Positions 59,978 through 64,000 of a stretch of DNA of 64,000 nucleotides are shown piece after piece. The stretch spans positions 2,852,001 to 2,916,000 of the forward strand of contig NZ_CP025198.1 of assembly GCF_003325455.1 (NCBI RefSeq), given 5' to 3'. Under the pieces are notes generated by a model that was not told the origin of the DNA, made no database searches, and was given only the letters and a program-made list of their open reading frames with translations. Source of the DNA: Acidipropionibacterium virtanenii (GTDB lineage Bacteria > Actinomycetota > Actinomycetes > Propionibacteriales > Propionibacteriaceae). The position numbers and the translations under genes were made by a program. Every line of letters starts with the position of its first letter. Position 1 is the first letter of the stretch.

Positions 59978-62917
59978 CTACTGCTGTACGAGCGGGTCGT
60001 CGATCACCACTCCGCCCAGCTCCGCCATGATCAGCTGCGCCGGGGACTGGCTGGGCGACTCCACGATCTCCGAGTCCGTCCAGTCCGCCTCCTCCGGAAC
60101 CTCATCCGGAGACGGCGGCTCCTCGACGTGGTGGGACATCGCGCGGATGCGCTCCTTGGCGCGCTCCGACCACCTGTGGGTCATGGCGCGGCGGGCCGCC
60201 TCGTCAATCGCGCCGGCATCACCCCCGGTAACCGGGTCTCCCACCTCCTGCTCGGGCGGGGTCGATGTGCTCGCCGGGCTCGGTGCGCTCGGTGGCGTCA
60301 CCGCAGCGGGCGGAGTCCCCCGACCTGTTGACGCCGCCTCCGGGCCTCCGGGAACCGGGCCGGCCGGATTCTCGGGCCGACCCGGCACCGCACCAGCAGG
60401 CACAACACCGTCAGGGCCGAAAGCTCCCGGCACAACACCGTCAGGGCCGACCGGTACGTCCACCGCCCGGTCACGATCGGTCTGCTCGCGGCCGGGCTCA
60501 GAAGGGCCCGGGGGCTCTCCCTGTGGGTCGCCCGGCTCCGGTCCCGGGCCGTATCCGGGATCGTTGTCCGGCCCGTATCCTCCTCCGGGTCCGGGGGGAC
60601 CCGGCCGGTCAGGATCGGGCCGGGACGGTCCAGGCTGAGCCGGACCGGTCGGCCCCTGCCCCCCACCGAGCACCGGGGTGAAGGTGAGATCGGCCCCCAG
60701 CACGTCCATCACCGCGTCGTGGAGCATGGCCTGCCCCGGACCGCTCTCGAACATCTCACGGGCGCCCGGGTTGGCGAAGGCGACGGTCGCGGTGCGCCCG
60801 TGCACCTCGATCACCTGCGCGTACTGGGACAGCACCATCCCGGCCACTTTCCGCTTCGCCCGGACGGCGTCGAGGACCTGCGGCCAGGCCCGACGCACCA
60901 TCGCGATATCGACATGCCCCCGGCCCGAGGAGCCCCCCCCTGACGGGGCCGTCCCCCCCTCGCTCTGAGCACCGGCGACCGCGTCGGGCCGTGGCGCGGA
61001 CGGACGCTCCGCAGCCTGTCGCCGATCCTGCTGGGGCTGGCGCTGCTGCGGCTGTTCCTGCGGGGGCTGCTCCCCTCGGGACTGCTCCTGGCGGGGTTCG
61101 GGAGACCGCCCGCCGGGGGCATAGTCCTGGCTGCTCGGCCGTGGCCGACGACGCGTCCGCGGGGCGGAGGACTGGGTGGAAGGCTGGGAGGAGGGCGCAG
61201 TGATTCCGGACGGCTGTTCGGCGGACGGCTGTCCGGTGGCGGGTTCGGCGACAGCCCGGTCGCCAGCCCCTTGGGAGGGCTGCTGGAAGGACTGCCGGGG
61301 CTGCGGCGTCTCCACCGGCTCAGTGTTCGGCGCGGCAACCGCGTCCTGAACCTCCGGCCCAGGTGCGGGAATCTCGGGAGCCCCTTCAGGCCCGCCATCA
61401 TCCATCCCCATCCGGCGCTCCAGGCGATCCAGACGAGCGCTGTATCCGCGATCCCCGGCGTCGGCCCCGGGCAGCAGAATCCGCGAGCACATCAGCTCCA
61501 GGTGGAGCCGCGGCGCCGTCGTCCCCCTCATCTGGGTGAGCCCGGTCGCCAGCACCTCCGCGGCCCGGGTGAGCTCCCCGGACCCCAGCCCGGCGACCTG
61601 ATGGGACAGCCGGGTGGCCTGCTCGGGGGAGACGTCGATCAGCCCGCTCGTGCAGGCGTCCGGCACCGCCGCCAGGATCACCAGATCGCGCATCCGGCGC
61701 AGCAGATCCTCGGCGAACCGCCGCGGATCCTGACCGACCTCGATCACCTTGTCGATGGTGGCGAAGACCTCGTGGGCATCGCCCGCCGCGAAGGCGTCGA
61801 CGATCTGGTCGAGCAGCGCATCGGGGGTGTACCCCAGCAGCGCCGCCGCCTGCTCGTAGGAGACGCCGTCGGCCTGCGCCCCGCCCAGCAGCTGGTCGAG
61901 CACCGACAGGGAGTCGCGCACCGATCCGCCGCCGGCGCGGACCACCAGGGGCAGCACCGCATGATCGACGGCGATGCCCTCCTGGTGGCAGATCTGCTCC
62001 AGATAGGTCACCAGCGTCTTCGGCGGCACCAGCCGGAACGGGTAGTGATGGGTGCGCGAACGGATGGTCCCGATGACCTTCTCGGGCTCGGTGGTCGCGA
62101 AGATGAATTTGACGTGCGGCGGGGGCTCCTCGACGAGCTTCAGCAGGGCGTTGAAGCCCTGCGTGGTGACCATATGGGCCTCGTCGATGATGTAGATCTT
62201 GTAGCGGGAGGCGACCGGGGCGAAGAAGGCCCGCTCCCGCAGGTCACGGGCGTCGTCGACGCCGCCGTGGGAGGCCGCGTCGATCTCGATGACGTCGATC
62301 GATCCGGAGCCTCCCCGGGCCAGATCGCGACAGGACTGGCAGACACCGCACGGCGTGGGCGTCGGTCCCTTCTCGCAGTTGAGTGCTCTGGCGAGGATCC
62401 GGGCGCTGGTGGTCTTGCCGCAGCCTCGCGGCCCGGAGAACAGGTAGGCGTGATTGACGCGGTTGTTGATGATGGCGCGCTTGAGCGGCTCGGTGACGTG
62501 CTCCTGGCCGATGACCTCGTCGAAGGTCTCGGGCCGGTAACGCCGGTAGAGAGCCAGCGGCGGTTCGGGGACGTCATCGGCCGGCTCCGGCCCGGGAACG
62601 TCCACCTCGGGCTCCGGCTCTGTCTCCTCGATCTCTGTCTCCTCGACCGGGGGAAGCGGAAGGTCTCCGGGCTCGGCATCCTCCTCGGACTCCAGTCCCT
62701 CGGACTCGATCGGGGTCTCGGGGCCGCCGTACGCGGCGTCGGCATCCTCACCGATGCCGTCGTCGACGTCATCGGCGGGAACGGGCTCGGCATCGGGGTC
62801 CGGTTCGGGAATCGGCCCGGACTCGCCACCGAAGAGGTCGGGCCCGTCCTGGACGTAGTCGTCGAGACGATCGTCCTCACTCGGCTCGCCGGCCGTCGGG
62901 TCGTAGTCCTCGTCCAC
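59978..62917 (-). CDS. dnaX: DNA polymerase III subunit gamma/tau with acidic N-terminal extension
   Basis: A 979-residue clamp-loader ATPase. Unusually, residues 1-120 form a highly acidic, Pro/Glu/Asp-rich tail before the conserved start LALYRRYRPETFDEVIG. Walker A is GPRGCGKT (162-169), the zinc site CGVCQSC follows, Walker B is IYIIDEAHM, and SRC-type sensor residues lie in FATTEPEKV. Domain III ends near residue 480; beyond it are Pro/Gln/Gly-rich linkers and a tau-like part (VDIAMVRRAWPQVLDAVRAKRKVAG). GTG 62917 has TAGGGT (62930-62925) seven bases before it, a leaderless start. It lies downstream of ffs. Confidence 0.95.
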   Translation of the reverse strand: MDEDYDPTAGEPSEDDRLDDYVQDGPDLFGGESGPIPEPDPDAEPVPADDVDDGIGEDADAAYGGPETPIESEGLESEEDAEPGDLPLPPVEETEIEETEPEPEVDVPGPEPADDVPEPPLALYRRYRPETFDEVIGQEHVTEPLKRAIINNRVNHAYLFSGPRGCGKTTSARILARALNCEKGPTPTPCGVCQSCRDLARGGSGSIDVIEIDAASHGGVDDARDLRERAFFAPVASRYKIYIIDEAHMVTTQGFNALLKLVEEPPPHVKFIFATTEPEKVIGTIRSRTHHYPFRLVPPKTLVTYLEQICHQEGIAVDHAVLPLVVRAGGGSVRDSLSVLDQLLGGAQADGVSYEQAAALLGYTPDALLDQIVDAFAAGDAHEVFATIDKVIEVGQDPRRFAEDLLRRMRDLVILAAVPDACTSGLIDVSPEQATRLSHQVAGLGSGELTRAAEVLATGLTQMRGTTAPRLHLELMCSRILLPGADAGDRGYSARLDRLERRMGMDDGGPEGAPEIPAPGPEVQDAVAAPNTEPVETPQPRQSFQQPSQGAGDRAVAEPATGQPSAEQPSGITAPSSQPSTQSSAPRTRRRPRPSSQDYAPGGRSPEPRQEQSRGEQPPQEQPQQRQPQQDRRQAAERPSAPRPDAVAGAQSEGGTAPSGGGSSGRGHVDIAMVRRAWPQVLDAVRAKRKVAGMVLSQYAQVIEVHGRTATVAFANPGAREMFESGPGQAMLHDAVMDVLGADLTFTPVLGGGQGPTGPAQPGPSRPDPDRPGPPGPGGGYGPDNDPGYGPGPEPGDPQGEPPGPSEPGREQTDRDRAVDVPVGPDGVVPGAFGPDGVVPAGAVPGRPENPAGPVPGGPEAASTGRGTPPAAVTPPSAPSPASTSTPPEQEVGDPVTGGDAGAIDEAARRAMTHRWSERAKERIRAMSHHVEEPPSPDEVPEEADWTDSEIVESPSQSPAQLIMAELGGVVIDDPLVQQ

Positions 62918-62942
62918 GGACCGAACCCTAGTTGACCCGGCC

Positions 62943-63052
62943 GACAGTTTTGTCAGCGGAGGGGCCGACCCCTCCACGCTCGCCAGGGCTCGCTTCCTCC
63001 CCGAACCCGGTCAGGTCCGCGTCCGTGCTCGGCACAGCCCCTCCACGCTCGC
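62943..63052. repeat. Duplicated 110-bp block, copy before dnaX
   Basis: Matches 59299-59408 with few changes. It fills the space between dnaX and the upstream small membrane protein gene, so it is part of the dnaX promoter region. Confidence 0.85.
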
Positions 63053-63055
63053 CAG

Positions 63056-63412
63056 TCACCCGAAGAACCACAGCAGCAGGGCGATCGCCGCGACCAGTCC
63101 GAAGACTCCCCAGGAACCCGCGACCACGCCTTTGACCCGATGACCGAGACGCTTGGCCTTCTTGTTGCTGAGGGTCACGACCACCGCCGGGATCGCGAAC
63201 ACGAGAATGTCCAGGACCAGCACGAGCCGATTGAGCCAGACCGGGATCCCCGCCGGCGCATCAAGCTGCGGATACCCCAGGTTCGCAGGGAGCAGGGTCT
63301 GCATGGCCATCGAGGCAAGCCCCGCGGGAAGGAAGAGCAGGACGCAGGCCCACGTGATCCCGCTCCAGATCACCCCGGCCCGATTGCTGGTGATGATGCG
63401 GCTTTCGGTCAT
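63056..63412 (-). CDS. Unrecognised three-helix membrane protein
   Basis: A 118-residue protein with three hydrophobic segments (about residues 13-35, 56-80 and 96-117) and a basic loop (NKKAKRLGHRVKG). The N-terminus MTESRIITSNRAGVIW is hydrophilic. I do not recognise a family. ATG 63412 is chosen because AGGAG lies seven bases upstream; the frame runs back to 63646 through the SRP RNA gene. It stands between ffs and dnaX on the same strand. Confidence 0.72.
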   Translation of the reverse strand: MTESRIITSNRAGVIWSGITWACVLLFLPAGLASMAMQTLLPANLGYPQLDAPAGIPVWLNRLVLVLDILVFAIPAVVVTLSNKKAKRLGHRVKGVVAGSWGVFGLVAAIALLLWFFG

Positions 63413-63506
63413 TGGATCTCCTGAAGACGTCACGCCCACGCTATGCGTCCGCGCAAACCCATCACCGAGGGCACCGTGCGGAGTCGGGTGCGCAGGCCGT
63501 GAACGC

Positions 63507-63600
63507 AAAAAGGGCTCCCCGCGCACCCGGTAGAGCCGACCTACCCTTGCTACCTCTCGGTCCTGGGGGGGTTCGGACGGATGCCGCCGCACGGGGAACC
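63507..63600 (-). ncRNA. ffs: Small signal recognition particle RNA
   Basis: On the minus strand the conserved domain IV is clear: CATCCGTCCGAACC, then CCAGGACCGAGAGGTAGCA, then GGGTAGGTCGG. The ends GGTTCCCCG and CGGGGAGCC close the long stem, and a TTTTT run follows at once. TATACT (63612-63607) is seven bases before the first base. Position beside dnaX is typical of this gene. Confidence 0.9.
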
Positions 63601-63714
63601 ACCTGCAGTATATATCAACTGACGACCCCTCCGCTCCTGCCGACACCCGCCGTCACCCGGAGCGGGGCGGTGGCAGAATCGGGCCCACCGTTGTGGACGC
63701 CCGAAGGAGGACCG

Positions 63715-64000
63715 ATGACCAGGATCGATGTCTGGCTGTGGTCGGTACGAGCCTTCAAGACCCGATCGCTGGCCACCAATGCCGTCAAGGGCGGTCACAT
63801 CCGCCTCAACGACGACCCGGTGAAGCCCGCCAAGGAGGTCAGACCGGGCGACCTCGTGACCATCAAGACTCCCGGTTGGGACCGGGTGCTCAAAGTGGTG
63901 AACCCGATCAGCAAGCGGGTCGGCGCCAGGATCGCCGTCGACGCCTACGAGGACATCTCGGCGCCCCGTCCCGAATGGCTCTCGGCACCGATGGCCCGTC
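63715..64000 (+). CDS. S4-domain RNA-binding protein (Hsp15-like), partial
   Basis: The first 95 codons of a protein cut by the window end. The S4 domain is complete: MTRIDVWLWSVRAFKTRSLATNAVKGGHIRLNDDPVKPAKEVRPGDLVTIK. This matches Hsp15/YlmH-type heat-shock proteins that bind stalled 50S subunits or structured RNA. GAAGGAGG (63703-63710) lies four bases before the ATG. It is divergent from ffs across about 110 bases. Confidence 0.88.
   Translation, partial: MTRIDVWLWSVRAFKTRSLATNAVKGGHIRLNDDPVKPAKEVRPGDLVTIKTPGWDRVLKVVNPISKRVGARIAVDAYEDISAPRPEWLSAPMAR

Overview
The window is a 64 kb piece of a high-GC actinobacterial chromosome. A strictly polyphosphate-type glucokinase, actinobacterial DUF1707/DUF4342/PH-domain proteins, an ileS gene with a T-box leader, and the dnaX-ybaB-recR cluster with the SRP RNA gene beside dnaX all fit Actinomycetota. 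The gene set resembles Propionibacteriaceae, but that placement is inference. About 60 protein genes are supported. There is one tRNA-Leu(CAG), one SRP RNA, one T-box and two fluoride riboswitches. There is no CRISPR array, phage or transposase.

Layout. 0.1-9.7 kb: a GntR regulator with its membrane partner, two transporters, oxidoreductases, a relic of a rhamnose operon, and envelope/PH-domain proteins. 9.7-19.3 kb: sugar and central metabolism (ppgK, argS, a polyol-type permease, a betaine-type binding protein, pgi, a degenerate aldolase). 19.3-28.2 kb: a Ski2-like helicase coupled to a 2H phosphoesterase, a cutinase-like protein, tRNA-Leu, and a secreted CHAP cell-wall hydrolase. 28.3-33.4 kb: a divergent fluoride-response locus (two crcB genes and a stress protein on one side; enolase, an ArsB/SLC13-type permease and another stress protein on the other), with a fluoride riboswitch heading each arm. 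33.4-44.4 kb: LysR/MFS pair, TerC, a PdaC-like deacetylase, murJ, lysC, small enzymes. 44.5-46.3 kb: a lower-GC islet (membrane protein, winged-helix regulator, secreted glycine-zipper protein) bounded by copies of a 54-bp inverted repeat. 46.3-56.2 kb: ileS with T-box, a Phd-VapC toxin-antitoxin pair, tandem HAD phosphatases, a ThrE-type exporter, and a frameshifted GH35 beta-galactosidase. 56.3-64 kb: MFS permease, thiamine-binding-like protein, recR, ybaB, dnaX, ffs, and the start of an S4-domain protein.

Two window-wide patterns stand out. First, at least 19 start codons are preceded by TANNNT at a spacing of 6-8 bases, the arrangement expected for leaderless mRNAs. Second, many intergenic gaps hold very long, nearly perfect inverted repeats (stems of about 12 to 41 bp), some belonging to repeated families and some unique. 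They often lie between convergent genes and probably act as terminators, though some lack a T-run and two have no loop.

The best candidate for an interesting system is the fluoride locus with head-to-head riboswitches. Fluoride riboswitches, CrcB and fluoride-linked enolase are known individually; the paired arrangement and the two stress proteins plus permease under them deserve attention.
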